Shown here in pieces: positions 17,160 to 25,519 of a DNA stretch of 64,000 nucleotides. Every line of letters starts with the position of its first letter. Within the stretch, counting starts at the first letter, position 1. The stretch covers positions 5,428,001 to 5,492,000 of the forward strand of contig NZ_OY762929.1 of the NCBI RefSeq assembly GCF_963666675.1, given 5' to 3'. The position numbers were made by a program, and so were the translations under genes. The notes under the pieces were generated by a model, which did no database searches, was not told the origin of the DNA, and saw only the letters and a program-made list of their open reading frames with translations. Source of the stretch: an uncultured Desulfobacter sp. GTDB lineage: Bacteria; Desulfobacterota; Desulfobacteria; Desulfobacterales; Desulfobacteraceae.

Positions 17160-18458
17160 CTAAATAAAATTTTTCATGTATTCGTAGTCCGGGGTGAGCT
17201 GGCCTTTGTGAAGGATCAGTGCTTTTTTGATGGCATAGGGCAGTACCAGATCCTGAAAAGAAGTTTCAAAATCGGCTGTGACAATATCCGACGCAAATCC
17301 CTTCAATACTTGGGAAAAGAACATGGAGGACTCTTTTGAAAACTCACAGGGCAGGTTGTCAATGGCCATGACCGTAATCCCGTCCTTGGTGATGCCGTCT
17401 TCAAAGGTATCGGTTCCGGGCAGGTATGTAAAACAGGCGTTGTCCGGCATGGTGGCATCTTTTGTGATTTCAATGGAACCTTCTATATCACAACTGATGT
17501 CCCCGATGACCGAAAGTTTGGAGGGTTTGTCGGCAGCATCCTGAAGTCCTTTGGCGGTCACAAGTCTGGGATAATCCTCGGTCCAGTAAATGCAATTGAC
17601 CAGGATGTCCATTTGGGGCAGAAAACCGTCCATGATGGACCGGTATTTTTCAGGATGGTCATAGTAGTCCTGGAGATTGAACGCACCGTCCATGGGGGTA
17701 ACCATGTCAGCTTCCTTGAATACCACTTTATAAATGTGGTGGCGATCCGGGCTGGCCTGTTCCCGGACCTGGGTGATCTGGTCCGGTGTAATCTCTTTGA
17801 CCGGAAGAATATCCAGGATCAGCTGGGCCCCCTGGGACACATTCCCGTATCCGGCAAAGCCGACCACAAGCGGGGCCATCTCTTCGGGCAGCCCCTGGCC
17901 TGCAATCTGCGCTCCGATGGTTTTAATATGGGCTTTAGCATCATCCAAGGAGTCGTACGCATAGGCCTGTTTTATCCCATCAAGGGGGGATTGAATTCCC
18001 TTTTGGGCTGCCTTTTGTGCAAAGGCGAACAGGGTCTCGATCATACCGGCATAGCCTGCATGGGCACCGAAAAAGATCAATCTCTGATTCTTTTCATTGA
18101 CGATGCGTTCGTAGTCAATGAGATTGCATTTAAGATCCACCAGCCGTTGGAGCAGGCCCATATTATAAGGCTGTCCTTTAATGGTATGGGAAAAAAAGAT
18201 ATAGGTTTTGCCCTGGGCAAGCAGATCCACCGGGATCTCTTTTACGGCAAAAACCGTATCAACCCCGCTTAAGTCTTCCTGGACAATCGCCTCGTTTTTT
18301 TCAAATTCATCATCCGTGTAAATCCTGAGCGTTGAGGGCTGAACCACAGCCTCAATGCCGAACCGGTCTTTAAGCTCTTTTACATCTTCAGGAATCAGCG
18401 GAACCCGTCGTTCCCATTTGTTCTTGTCCTCTCTTCGAATACCGAGGTATTTTTTCAT
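17160..18458 (-). CDS. lysine-ketoglutarate reductase-type dehydrogenase (LKR half)
   Basis: A 432-residue protein of the alanine dehydrogenase/PNT N-terminal type that matches the LKR half of bifunctional LKR/SDH. It shows GIRREDKNKWERRVPL at the N terminus, KEIP and FFSHTIKGQ at about 74-95, and YERIV, FGAHAGYAGMIE at about 119-143. The Rossmann loop VVGFAGYGNVSQGAQ is at about 200. It would condense lysine with 2-oxoglutarate to saccharopine. It lies upstream of and in tandem with the SDH-like gene. Confidence 0.82.
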   Translation of the reverse strand: MKKYLGIRREDKNKWERRVPLIPEDVKELKDRFGIEAVVQPSTLRIYTDDEFEKNEAIVQEDLSGVDTVFAVKEIPVDLLAQGKTYIFFSHTIKGQPYNMGLLQRLVDLKCNLIDYERIVNEKNQRLIFFGAHAGYAGMIETLFAFAQKAAQKGIQSPLDGIKQAYAYDSLDDAKAHIKTIGAQIAGQGLPEEMAPLVVGFAGYGNVSQGAQLILDILPVKEITPDQITQVREQASPDRHHIYKVVFKEADMVTPMDGAFNLQDYYDHPEKYRSIMDGFLPQMDILVNCIYWTEDYPRLVTAKGLQDAADKPSKLSVIGDISCDIEGSIEITKDATMPDNACFTYLPGTDTFEDGITKDGITVMAIDNLPCEFSKESSMFFSQVLKGFASDIVTADFETSFQDLVLPYAIKKALILHKGQLTPDYEYMKNFI

Positions 18459-18625
18459 ATGTTCTCTTTCCGTAAAGATCTTATATTCATTAATACGTTA
18501 TATTTTCCGCCACTTAAATAACGTTAGATCTATAACAGATATAGGTATTTCATTCAATATATTAATGGTATACCAGTGAACATACCAGGCATAATTACGT
18601 GGGAATTGGTTCTAATATCGACGAC

Positions 18626-18719
18626 TGTAGGGGCAGGCCCCTGTGCCTGCCCTGCCCCTGTGCCTGCCCTGCCCTTGTACCGACCCCAACAAGGGCAACC
18701 ACAGGGGATTGCCCCTACA
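18626..18719. repeat. GTAGGGGC-type inverted repeat
   Basis: TGTAGGGGCA at the left and TGCCCCTACA at the right enclose GCCCCTGTG / CACAGGGGAT arms and a short internal tandem of CCTGCCCTGCCC. This is the kind of GTAGGGGC repeat seen scattered in many bacterial genomes. Apparent reading frames through it are products of the repeat. Confidence 0.7.
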
Positions 18720-18747
18720 ACAAATGGCCGACGCCTGAAAGCCTGCT

Positions 18748-19884
18748 TCAGTTTACGCCCAAGCTTTGCTGTTTCTTTCCATCGGGACCGGGCTCATGCA
18801 GCTTGGCAGCTAACGATCGCGTTTTTCGTTCACGCATCTCCATCATGATACGCCGCATTTTAGCCGCATCGGTCTGTGACCGGGCCGCCTGCCGGTTAAA
18901 CGCCTGCCCGGTTTTGTGCTGGGCGGCAAAAGCAAGATACTGGTCTGCCGGGATCCGGGTCTGCCAGTGACCGGTGAGCATGGCGGCACCGATACCAAGG
19001 CTGAAAATGATCAGAAAAATGCCCGCCACAACGCCGGGGCCAACGCCTGCCCCACCAGGAAAATACGAAAAAGAGAGGGCTTCTTTTTCAGGACAATGGG
19101 AAACGCAGTTCAAACAGCCCAGACACTCCGGAGAGCGAACCGTTGTTTTAGTGCTGACCGAAATCAAGCCGGGGCAGTGGCGGTCACATTTTTTGCACCC
19201 GACACACCGGTCAGGGTTTCGATGCACCCGCGCCGGACTGAGAAATCCGATGGCACCCAACAGGGCACCATAGGGACAAAGATACCGGCACCAAAACCTT
19301 CGAAAAAGAACGGACAGCAGCACCAGCAGCAAGATAACGCCAAAGGCCACCGGTGTGATGTGTGTAAAGAACCAGAGCATTTTTAAATCGGCGAACCGGT
19401 TGGCACTGCTGTTTAAAAAGCCCTCAATCCCGACCTGGGGCATCACGAAAAAAATTTGAAAGATGAAAAAAGCCGCCAGGATATATTTAATGGCTCCAAG
19501 CACCAGGTCCAGCCACCGGGGCATAACCGGCGGATGCCGGAACAACTTTGCGTTGAGCCGGTCAAGGTAATCGCTGATCAGTCCCACCGGACAGACCCAG
19601 GCGCAAAATCCCCGCCGGACAAGCAGGGCAGAGCCGCAGATGATCAAAAAAATCACAAGGCCTGCCGGATGAATGTCAGGGAAAGTGTGGGTGGAGATTA
19701 AATGCCGAAAACTGAGCAGCGCGCTGATGGGCAAAAACGCATCCACGCTGTCAGGCCGATGGAATCCCGGCATAACGCCTCGTTCAAGGCTTGCCGCAAA
19801 CAAATAAAACCGAATACCGCTAAATACTACAATACCCAGAAACAGGTGCTGCACCCATTGCCTGGGCGACCATTTCCATCTCAT
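18748..19884 (-). CDS. NapH/NosR-like membrane polyferredoxin
   Basis: About 378 residues with roughly six transmembrane segments. Two cytoplasmic CxxxCP motifs (CAWVCPVG and CRYLCPYG) are followed by two classical 4Fe-4S motifs: CVGCKKCDRHCP and CLGCLNCVSHCP. This is the architecture of NapH/NosR/CcoG-type proteins that move electrons at the membrane. A basic, Arg/Lys-rich C-terminal tail follows the last segment. ATG 19884 (AAAGGGCG ahead) is preferred; a TTG at 19923 would add 13 residues. No partner gene identifies the pathway. Confidence 0.75.
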   Translation of the reverse strand: MRWKWSPRQWVQHLFLGIVVFSGIRFYLFAASLERGVMPGFHRPDSVDAFLPISALLSFRHLISTHTFPDIHPAGLVIFLIICGSALLVRRGFCAWVCPVGLISDYLDRLNAKLFRHPPVMPRWLDLVLGAIKYILAAFFIFQIFFVMPQVGIEGFLNSSANRFADLKMLWFFTHITPVAFGVILLLVLLSVLFRRFWCRYLCPYGALLGAIGFLSPARVHRNPDRCVGCKKCDRHCPGLISVSTKTTVRSPECLGCLNCVSHCPEKEALSFSYFPGGAGVGPGVVAGIFLIIFSLGIGAAMLTGHWQTRIPADQYLAFAAQHKTGQAFNRQAARSQTDAAKMRRIMMEMRERKTRSLAAKLHEPGPDGKKQQSLGVN

Positions 19885-20068
19885 ATACACGCCCTTTGAA
19901 TCATTGGCGGGGTAGCCGGTCAAGGCAAATTCCTACAAAATGGACATGGCCCGGCCATCCCGTTATTTCTAACGGAGGCCAATATAACACCGCATATTTT
20001 TAAGACAAATTATCGTTTGGTTATGAATTTGAGTCGTTTGGGGTTAGTCAAAAAATCGGCTGATCCGA

Positions 20069-20752
20069 TTAAATCAGGTAGAGAACCATGGCAAGGGTCC
20101 CCAAAAGGGAGTGGGAAAGTGCAACACCCCAGATATTGGGTCTTTTGATGAATATGATTCCCCAGGCAAGCCCGCTGACCATCGCCATAACGAGCAGGGG
20201 CGGATGGTTGTAAATGATATGCAGGAAACAAAAAGACAAGGTGGATATGCATAGAAAAAAACGGTTTCCCAATCCGGGTATCCGCTTGATTTCCAAAAAT
20301 AAAATCCCCCTGAAAAACAGTTCCTGGACAGGTCCTAAAAAGAAAAAGTAAAACAGATACACATAAACAGGGGTAGTCTGAAACTGTGGACGCGCCCCCC
20401 CGGCTTTCTGCATCAAGATAAGCCCGATGCCGCCGGCCACACAGAAAAACAAATTCCAGATCAAGGAACTTTGCAGATTATCCGTTCGAAATCCCAGTTC
20501 CGCAAGGCTGTACTGCCGGGACACACAAAACCAAACCAGCGCGGCCAATGCACAAAAGCAGACAAAGAACCGATACGCAAAGGGAATAAGTTTCAGCCAG
20601 ATAAGGGCTACCGGGGCATGGCAAAGGAAGAGCAGCAAAAAAAGAGACCGGTAGGAGGCACGAATTTGAGCTGCGCCCTGCCCATGGATGTTAATTTTCT
20701 GTTCTGTCTTGGCAACGGAGAAAGCAGCCAATGTCGCTTGTTTTGAGTTCAT
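20069..20752 (-). CDS. CPBP-family intramembrane metalloprotease
   Basis: About 227 residues with several hydrophobic segments. The glutamate motif is present as QELFFRG, where the family usually has EExxxR, so the first Glu is Gln here. The later conserved His segments are CFLHIIYN and ALSHSLLG. The family contains CAAX-prenyl-protease-like and bacteriocin-immunity proteins. ATG 20752 is chosen because the longer frame, starting at 20857, adds a non-conserved 35 residues. It is divergent from the ABC importer operon. Confidence 0.7.
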   Translation of the reverse strand: MNSKQATLAAFSVAKTEQKINIHGQGAAQIRASYRSLFLLLFLCHAPVALIWLKLIPFAYRFFVCFCALAALVWFCVSRQYSLAELGFRTDNLQSSLIWNLFFCVAGGIGLILMQKAGGARPQFQTTPVYVYLFYFFFLGPVQELFFRGILFLEIKRIPGLGNRFFLCISTLSFCFLHIIYNHPPLLVMAMVSGLAWGIIFIKRPNIWGVALSHSLLGTLAMVLYLI

Positions 20753-20936
20753 CAATGTGCCTTGTGACCTGCGTATCCCATGGAAATAATTAGAAGCATT
20801 TTCGGATACTAACACAATCTTAACAAAAACAAAATGATTGTTCTTGACACCCGACATCCTTTATACTACAGGAGCATTTAATCCATGCCCAGAAGGGCAT
20901 ACAAAACAGACAACACCGATAGACCCAATATATTTA

Positions 20937-21000
20937 AACGGCCACGAAGGCTTTGCAAAAAAACACACTATTTTTGCATTCTCTTTGTGGCCGTTTTTTG
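20937..21000 (+). terminator. terminator-like hairpin in the leader of the ABC importer operon
   Basis: AACGGCCAC and GTGGCCGTT pair, with an inner GCAAAAA / TTTTTGC stem, and are followed by TTTTGTTTG. It ends only about 15 bases before the first gene of the operon. That placement suggests transcription attenuation, or a terminator for a short upstream RNA. A small hairpin (ATGCCC / GGGCAT) stands at 20884-20899, but no known riboswitch core was recognised. Confidence 0.6.
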
Positions 21001-21014
21001 TTTGAACGATATAC

Positions 21015-22055
21015 ATGACTTGCGTGAACACAAAAAAATTGACTAAATTCCTGGTCGGACCAGGAACACTGATCCTTACGCTGGCCGGGACAGGGCTTTG
21101 CTGCATTCAAATCGGCTCCTGCCAAGTTCCTTTTTTTATGGTCGTCAAAACCATTTCATCCCATCTGCTGCACTGGCCTGACCCGGCCACCATTCCGGCG
21201 TTGAATCACACCATTATCTGGGAGATCCGGCTTCCCCGAACGCTTCTGGCCATGGCCGTGGGCGTGTGTCTCTCTGTTTCCGGCGTGGTATTCCAGGGCT
21301 GTTTCAGGAACCCGCTTGTGGAACCCTATGTCCTGGGAGCCTCTTCTGGCGCGGCCTTTGGCGCGGCATTGGGCATTGTATTCCCGGCATTTTTTCTCTC
21401 GGTTCAGATCATGGCCTTTGTGTTTTCGGCCCTGGCCGTGGCCATGGCGTATACCATGGCCCGAACCGGACCGGACACCCCGGTGGTCACCCTGGTCCTT
21501 TCGGGCATTATCACAGGCTCGGTGTTTGCCGCCCTGGTTGGCCTGCTCAAATACCTGGCCCAGGATACGGCCCTGCGGGAAATTGTGTTCTGGCTCATGG
21601 GGGGATTCTACTATGCCGGATGGCAGGAGGTCAGAATACTGTTTGCAGTCGCAGCCGTAGGGCTATGCATTGTCTGGATCTCGGGCTGGCAGCTCAATGT
21701 GCTGTCCATGGGGGAGGAAGAGGCCAAAAGCCTTGGCATCAACCCGGGCCGGACCCAGTTCACGCTCATCAGCCTTGCCACCCTCATGACGGCAGCTGCG
21801 GTCTCGGCCACAGGCATCATTGCCTGGGTGGGCCTGATGATCCCCCATGGGGCCAGACTTGTGACCGGCCCGGACCATCGCCGGGTGGTGCCGGTATCCG
21901 CTGTCCTGGGCGCGATCTACCTTATTATATGCGATACCCTGGCCCGGACATTGACCACGGCTGAAATTCCCATCGGCATCATCACCTCCCTGGTGGGAGC
22001 GCCCTATCTGTTTTACCTGGTCAGAACCCGGGGCGGGCAGATGTTTGGAAGATAA
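21015..22055 (+). CDS. FecCD-type ABC importer permease
   Basis: A 346-residue protein of the BtuC/FecCD/FhuB family with about ten transmembrane segments. Typical blocks are RLPRTLLAMAVG, GVVFQGCFRNPLVEPYVLGASSGA, LGINPG (the cytoplasmic coupling region) and WVGLMIPHGARL near the end. It imports iron complexes, heme or corrinoids; the substrate is not decided by sequence. No clear ribosome binding site precedes the ATG. The next gene starts at its stop codon. Confidence 0.88.
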   Translation: MTCVNTKKLTKFLVGPGTLILTLAGTGLCCIQIGSCQVPFFMVVKTISSHLLHWPDPATIPALNHTIIWEIRLPRTLLAMAVGVCLSVSGVVFQGCFRNPLVEPYVLGASSGAAFGAALGIVFPAFFLSVQIMAFVFSALAVAMAYTMARTGPDTPVVTLVLSGIITGSVFAALVGLLKYLAQDTALREIVFWLMGGFYYAGWQEVRILFAVAAVGLCIVWISGWQLNVLSMGEEEAKSLGINPGRTQFTLISLATLMTAAAVSATGIIAWVGLMIPHGARLVTGPDHRRVVPVSAVLGAIYLIICDTLARTLTTAEIPIGIITSLVGAPYLFYLVRTRGGQMFGR

Positions 22056-22056
22056 T

Positions 22057-22881
22057 ATGCTCAAAGTCAACGATCTTACCTTTTCATACGGCAGACACCG
22101 TGTGCTCGAAGATATCAGTTTCCACGTCAAAAAAAGGGAATTATGCGCCCTGTTCGGGCCCAACGGTACGGGCAAAACCACCCTGTTCAGATGCTGCCTT
22201 AACTTTCTAAGCCCGGACAGCGGTACCGTCCGGATCAACGGCATGGATATCCGCAGGCTCAAATCAAGACAGATGGCCAGATCTGTGGCCTACGTGCCCC
22301 AGGCCCACCAGTGTGCATTTCCCTTTACCGTCGGCCAGGTGGTTCTCATGGGCCGAACCCCGCATCTGAACCGCTTTTTTACCCCAGGGGCCAAGGACCG
22401 TAAGCTCGCAGATCACGCCATGCAGGTCTTGGACATCCATCACCTGGCGGACACAGCCTTTAACCAGCTTTCCGGGGGCCAGCAGCAGATGGTTCTCATT
22501 GCCAGGGCCATTGCCCAGGAGACCGGGCTGATATTTCTGGATGAACCGGCTGCGGCCCTGGATTTTAAAAACCAGATTCGCCTGTGGCAGACACTTCAAC
22601 ACATCGTGGAACAGGGAACCGCCATTCTGGCCTGTACCCACGATCCCAACCATGTCTCCTGGTTCTGCCATTCCACGGTGGTTCTGGACAAATCGGGACT
22701 TGTTGCCAAGGGTTCCACCGGACAGGTCATGACCCAAGAGATGATGAACCGCATCTATAAAGACACCTGCCAGGTCAAAGAGGTAAATGGACTTAAAATC
22801 ATGGTGCCCGGAACTATGGACACACAACCCACCAATGTTGTTGCATTCCCCGGCAACTCAAAAGGAATACGCCGCCAATGA
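22057..22881 (+). CDS. ABC importer ATP-binding protein, FecE/BtuD type
   Basis: A 274-residue ATPase with Walker A GPNGTGKTT (about residue 35), signature LSGGQQQM (about 135), Walker B LIFLDEPAAALD (about 155) and the H-loop His in ACTHD. It energises the adjacent FecCD permease. ATG 22057 lies at the permease stop, and its own end overlaps the binding-protein start by 4 bases, so the operon is translationally coupled. Confidence 0.9.
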   Translation: MLKVNDLTFSYGRHRVLEDISFHVKKRELCALFGPNGTGKTTLFRCCLNFLSPDSGTVRINGMDIRRLKSRQMARSVAYVPQAHQCAFPFTVGQVVLMGRTPHLNRFFTPGAKDRKLADHAMQVLDIHHLADTAFNQLSGGQQQMVLIARAIAQETGLIFLDEPAAALDFKNQIRLWQTLQHIVEQGTAILACTHDPNHVSWFCHSTVVLDKSGLVAKGSTGQVMTQEMMNRIYKDTCQVKEVNGLKIMVPGTMDTQPTNVVAFPGNSKGIRRQ

Positions 22882-24077
22882 CACATAAACCTGTTTTTTA
22901 TTTTACTGCACTTTTGATCATCGTCTTATCATGGGCCAGCCCGTTAGGGGCGGCACCGACAAAAACGCTCACCATCACTGATTTTGAAGGTCGGCAGATA
23001 AAAATCCCGACACAAATCAAACGGGTGGTCACCATCAGTGACGGCATGATCGCCGGTGTCATGACAAGTCTTGGACAGGCAGAAAAAATTGTGGGCATCG
23101 GGTCGCCCTGCCTGCCCAAAATCTGGGAATATGACATTCCCGCCACCACAGGTGCGGCCCATGAATACAGAGAAGGAATGAACCCCGTATTCTTTCTCAA
23201 TCCATTTTTAGCAGATCTGCCCCTGGTCAGCCATTTTGGTTCGGGCATCAATTTTGAGGCCATTGCCAAGCTGACCCCGGACCTGATTATCGTGCGCACA
23301 GGGTCCTGTTCCTTGGCCGCCTCAAAGGATATTCTTGCCAAAAACATCCGGCTTTTATCTTCCCTGGGCGCGCCTTTGGTGGTGCTCCATGGACCTAACA
23401 CCTTTGACCGGCCGGACATCAGCAGTTTAAGCCGGGAAATCATGCTGTTGGGCCAGGTATTTCAAAAACAGGCCCGGGCAAAGGAAGTGGCGGACTTTCT
23501 TTTATCATCGGTCAACGATATCAAAGCCCGGACAGCGGATATCCCGGCAGACCAGCAAAAGCGGGTGCTGATGCTCGGGCTCTCGCCCACGGCCCGGGAA
23601 AACGGCGGCGCCGGACACGTCAAAGGTGAGAAAACCATCCAGACCTATCTGCTCAACGAATTTGCCCATGCCAGAAATGCGTTTTCCGGCACAGGGGCCT
23701 GGAATATTCTCAATGCCGAGCAGCTTATCTCCCTGGACCCGGATCTCATTGTACTGGTTACGGCCTGGGGATATCATCCGCCCGAGGAGCTGTATGACGC
23801 CCCATACTACAAAAACCTGCGTCACATGCGGGCCGTAAAAAACAAAACCGTCACCGCCCTGCCCTGGACCCCATGTAACTGCGAAAAACGCCTGGAATAT
23901 CCCATTGATGTAATGGTCATGGCCCGGGCCGCATACCCGGAACGTTTCACGGACATCGATTTTTGCCGCTGGCTTCACCAGTTTTATATGACGGTTTACG
24001 GTGTAAGCCGGGATACGGCCGCCCAACTTGTATCCTGTCAGTGGATGGACTGGGCCTGTAAAGGAGAGAATAAATGA
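22878..24077 (+). CDS. periplasmic metal-complex binding protein, FecB/BtuF-like
   Basis: A 399-residue class III solute-binding protein. An N-terminal signal peptide (hydrophobic residues about 7-25 ending near LGAAP) precedes the usual TITDFEGRQI / IPTQIKRVV opening of FecB-like proteins. The two lobes are linked by a helix around residues 175-200. It is larger than BtuF (about 250 residues). The C-terminal segment has several Cys (PCNCEKR, VSCQWMDWAC). The ligand could be a ferric chelate, heme or corrinoid. Confidence 0.8.
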   Translation: MTHKPVFYFTALLIIVLSWASPLGAAPTKTLTITDFEGRQIKIPTQIKRVVTISDGMIAGVMTSLGQAEKIVGIGSPCLPKIWEYDIPATTGAAHEYREGMNPVFFLNPFLADLPLVSHFGSGINFEAIAKLTPDLIIVRTGSCSLAASKDILAKNIRLLSSLGAPLVVLHGPNTFDRPDISSLSREIMLLGQVFQKQARAKEVADFLLSSVNDIKARTADIPADQQKRVLMLGLSPTARENGGAGHVKGEKTIQTYLLNEFAHARNAFSGTGAWNILNAEQLISLDPDLIVLVTAWGYHPPEELYDAPYYKNLRHMRAVKNKTVTALPWTPCNCEKRLEYPIDVMVMARAAYPERFTDIDFCRWLHQFYMTVYGVSRDTAAQLVSCQWMDWACKGENK

Positions 24078-24703
24078 CATCATTATATGAACAGCGAAAA
24101 GAATTTTTTAACCAGCGGGCCGCCGGCTGGCTGGACAATCATTACAAAAACCCGGACACGGACCGGCATGATCTCTATGCAGAGCGTCTTGGGTCCATCG
24201 TCTCCTTTCTGAACCTTGACCCGGACAGCCGGGTTCTGGATATCGGATGCGGTGCCGGAGTGCTGGTGCCCTATCTTCTTGAACAACTCTCTTCTGCGGG
24301 CCGGTTGATCGAGATGGATTTTTCAGACCAGATGATCAAAGCCAACCAAGAACGTCATACAGACCAACGTATCCGCTTTATCTGCTGTGATGCCGCGCAA
24401 ATGGAACTTGAGCCCCAGAGCCTGGATGCCGTGATCTGCTTTGCCGCATTTCCCCATTTCAGTGATCCGGAACAGGCGCTCAAACGGATGTCAAAAGCGC
24501 TGAAACCCAAAGGACACCTGGTGATCGCCCACCTGATGTCATCGTCTCAACTGGCGGCGCACCACCATTCCCACACCCCGGTCAGCCAGGACCGCCTGCC
24601 CGAAAGAGAGACCCTGTTTCAATGGATCACCGGCAGCGGATTTGACATTGAAACCTTTAAAGATGAGCCGGGTCTTTACCTTGTGGCAGCCGTTAAATCC
24701 TGA
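24074..24703 (+). CDS. class I SAM-dependent methyltransferase
   Basis: A 209-residue Rossmann methyltransferase with motif I VLDIGCGAGVLVPYL (residues 55-69) and post-motif acidic residues (EMDFSD). It overlaps the binding-protein gene by 4 bases and is the last gene of the importer operon, so it probably acts on the imported compound or its chelator. The substrate is unknown. Confidence 0.8.
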   Translation: MTSLYEQRKEFFNQRAAGWLDNHYKNPDTDRHDLYAERLGSIVSFLNLDPDSRVLDIGCGAGVLVPYLLEQLSSAGRLIEMDFSDQMIKANQERHTDQRIRFICCDAAQMELEPQSLDAVICFAAFPHFSDPEQALKRMSKALKPKGHLVIAHLMSSSQLAAHHHSHTPVSQDRLPERETLFQWITGSGFDIETFKDEPGLYLVAAVKS

Positions 24704-24757
24704 ACCGTTATTTCTGAAATGTAATTCAGCCCCGGCATTGAAATTTTCTTACTTTTT

Positions 24758-24773
24758 TGTCAGCCAGCTGACA
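24758..24773 (+). promoter_or_regulatory. CooA/CRP-type operator TGTCA-N6-TGACA
   Basis: A perfect inverted repeat (TGTCAGC-CA-GCTGACA) of the form bound by CooA-class CRP/FNR regulators. It lies about 30 bases upstream of a TATATT -10-like element (24793-24798), which places its centre near -40, the class II activator position. The downstream gene encodes a CODH-like domain, and a CooA-like regulator gene lies just beyond it. Confidence 0.6.
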
Positions 24774-24846
24774 GACAGATGGATTTTCCACTTATATTTT
24801 GATACATGCAAATAAATGCACCGCATCGAAAACCTGGAGGAAAACC

Positions 24847-25473
24847 ATGAACAAAGAGACGCGCCAATCAGATCAAGTATCTGATATTATAGAAAAATCA
24901 ATACTATCAACATCACTGAATGAAAATAGCTGGGCTGCCCTGAGCCAATCCCAGGATTTATTTTCCAAATCGTTAAAACTTGGCAGGGTCCGGGGTGTAG
25001 TCGACATCATCATCGATACCCCAGGGCAAAGTGGCAGAGACGATTCTGAGTACATTCAACTCATCCGGGAATTGATCCAGAATGACATCCTGGTAACAAT
25101 ATCCGGGTCCAAAACTGTAGAACGCAGCTTGTTGGGGATGATGGATGCAGACCTTTTCCAACATGCAGAGGAAGGGCTTTCTGAATTTTGCGGCTTCATC
25201 GGCGTGCAACCGGTTCTGGAAATTGCTGGGATAGATGAATCCGAGATTGTTAATTTTTACAATGAGGCCGCCCAACGCGCTGATGTAAAAATAGAGGATC
25301 TGCCGGTGGCGCAGGTTGCCCCCCAAGGACAAACAGGGCAGCTCAAAAATATCTTCGCTATGGGAAAAAATCCTATGGATACAGCGGAGTTGATTAATGC
25401 GCAGATACACGAAAAACGACTGGCTTTGAATTGGTGCGACCGCTGCAGCGGCGCATTTTCACCCTTTTCATAA
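24847..25473 (+). CDS. CODH (CooS)-like domain protein lacking metal-ligand cysteines
   Basis: A 208-residue protein from ATG 24847 with an excellent site, GGAGGAAAA. Residues 45-175 follow one alpha/beta domain of anaerobic CO dehydrogenase in order: a GVVDIII strand, RELIQNDILV, then a GL..FC..IGVQPVLEI segment, and DLPVAQVAPQ. Where CooS has GCNN, ATGC and GSCVDN, this protein has DTPG (D57), SGSK (S88) and AGIDE (I129), so the C-cluster ligands are gone. Only C115, C197 and C200 remain. It is far shorter than CooS (about 630 residues). The intact frame, strong ribosome binding site and operator argue for a functional non-enzymatic protein over a decayed fragment. Confidence 0.6.
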   Translation: MNKETRQSDQVSDIIEKSILSTSLNENSWAALSQSQDLFSKSLKLGRVRGVVDIIIDTPGQSGRDDSEYIQLIRELIQNDILVTISGSKTVERSLLGMMDADLFQHAEEGLSEFCGFIGVQPVLEIAGIDESEIVNFYNEAAQRADVKIEDLPVAQVAPQGQTGQLKNIFAMGKNPMDTAELINAQIHEKRLALNWCDRCSGAFSPFS

Positions 25474-25519
25474 CACCAGGCACGGGCAGGCTGTCCATCG
25501 ACACCGGTCACTGTACAAC

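Noticed and set aside
18576..18848. Open frame across the GTAGGGGC repeat
   Set aside because: Composed largely of the inverted repeat and of antisense to the polyferredoxin gene; Pro/Cys-rich composition without family resemblance.
20844..20867. TTGACA and TATACT upstream of the ABC importer as a sigma70 promoter
   Set aside because: The spacer is only 12 bases, too short for the usual 16-18.
24847..25473. CODH-like gene as a truncated cooS pseudogene
   Set aside because: A strong ribosome binding site, an operator, no internal stops and coordinated replacement of all ligand positions argue for a maintained protein; kept as a gene with moderate confidence.
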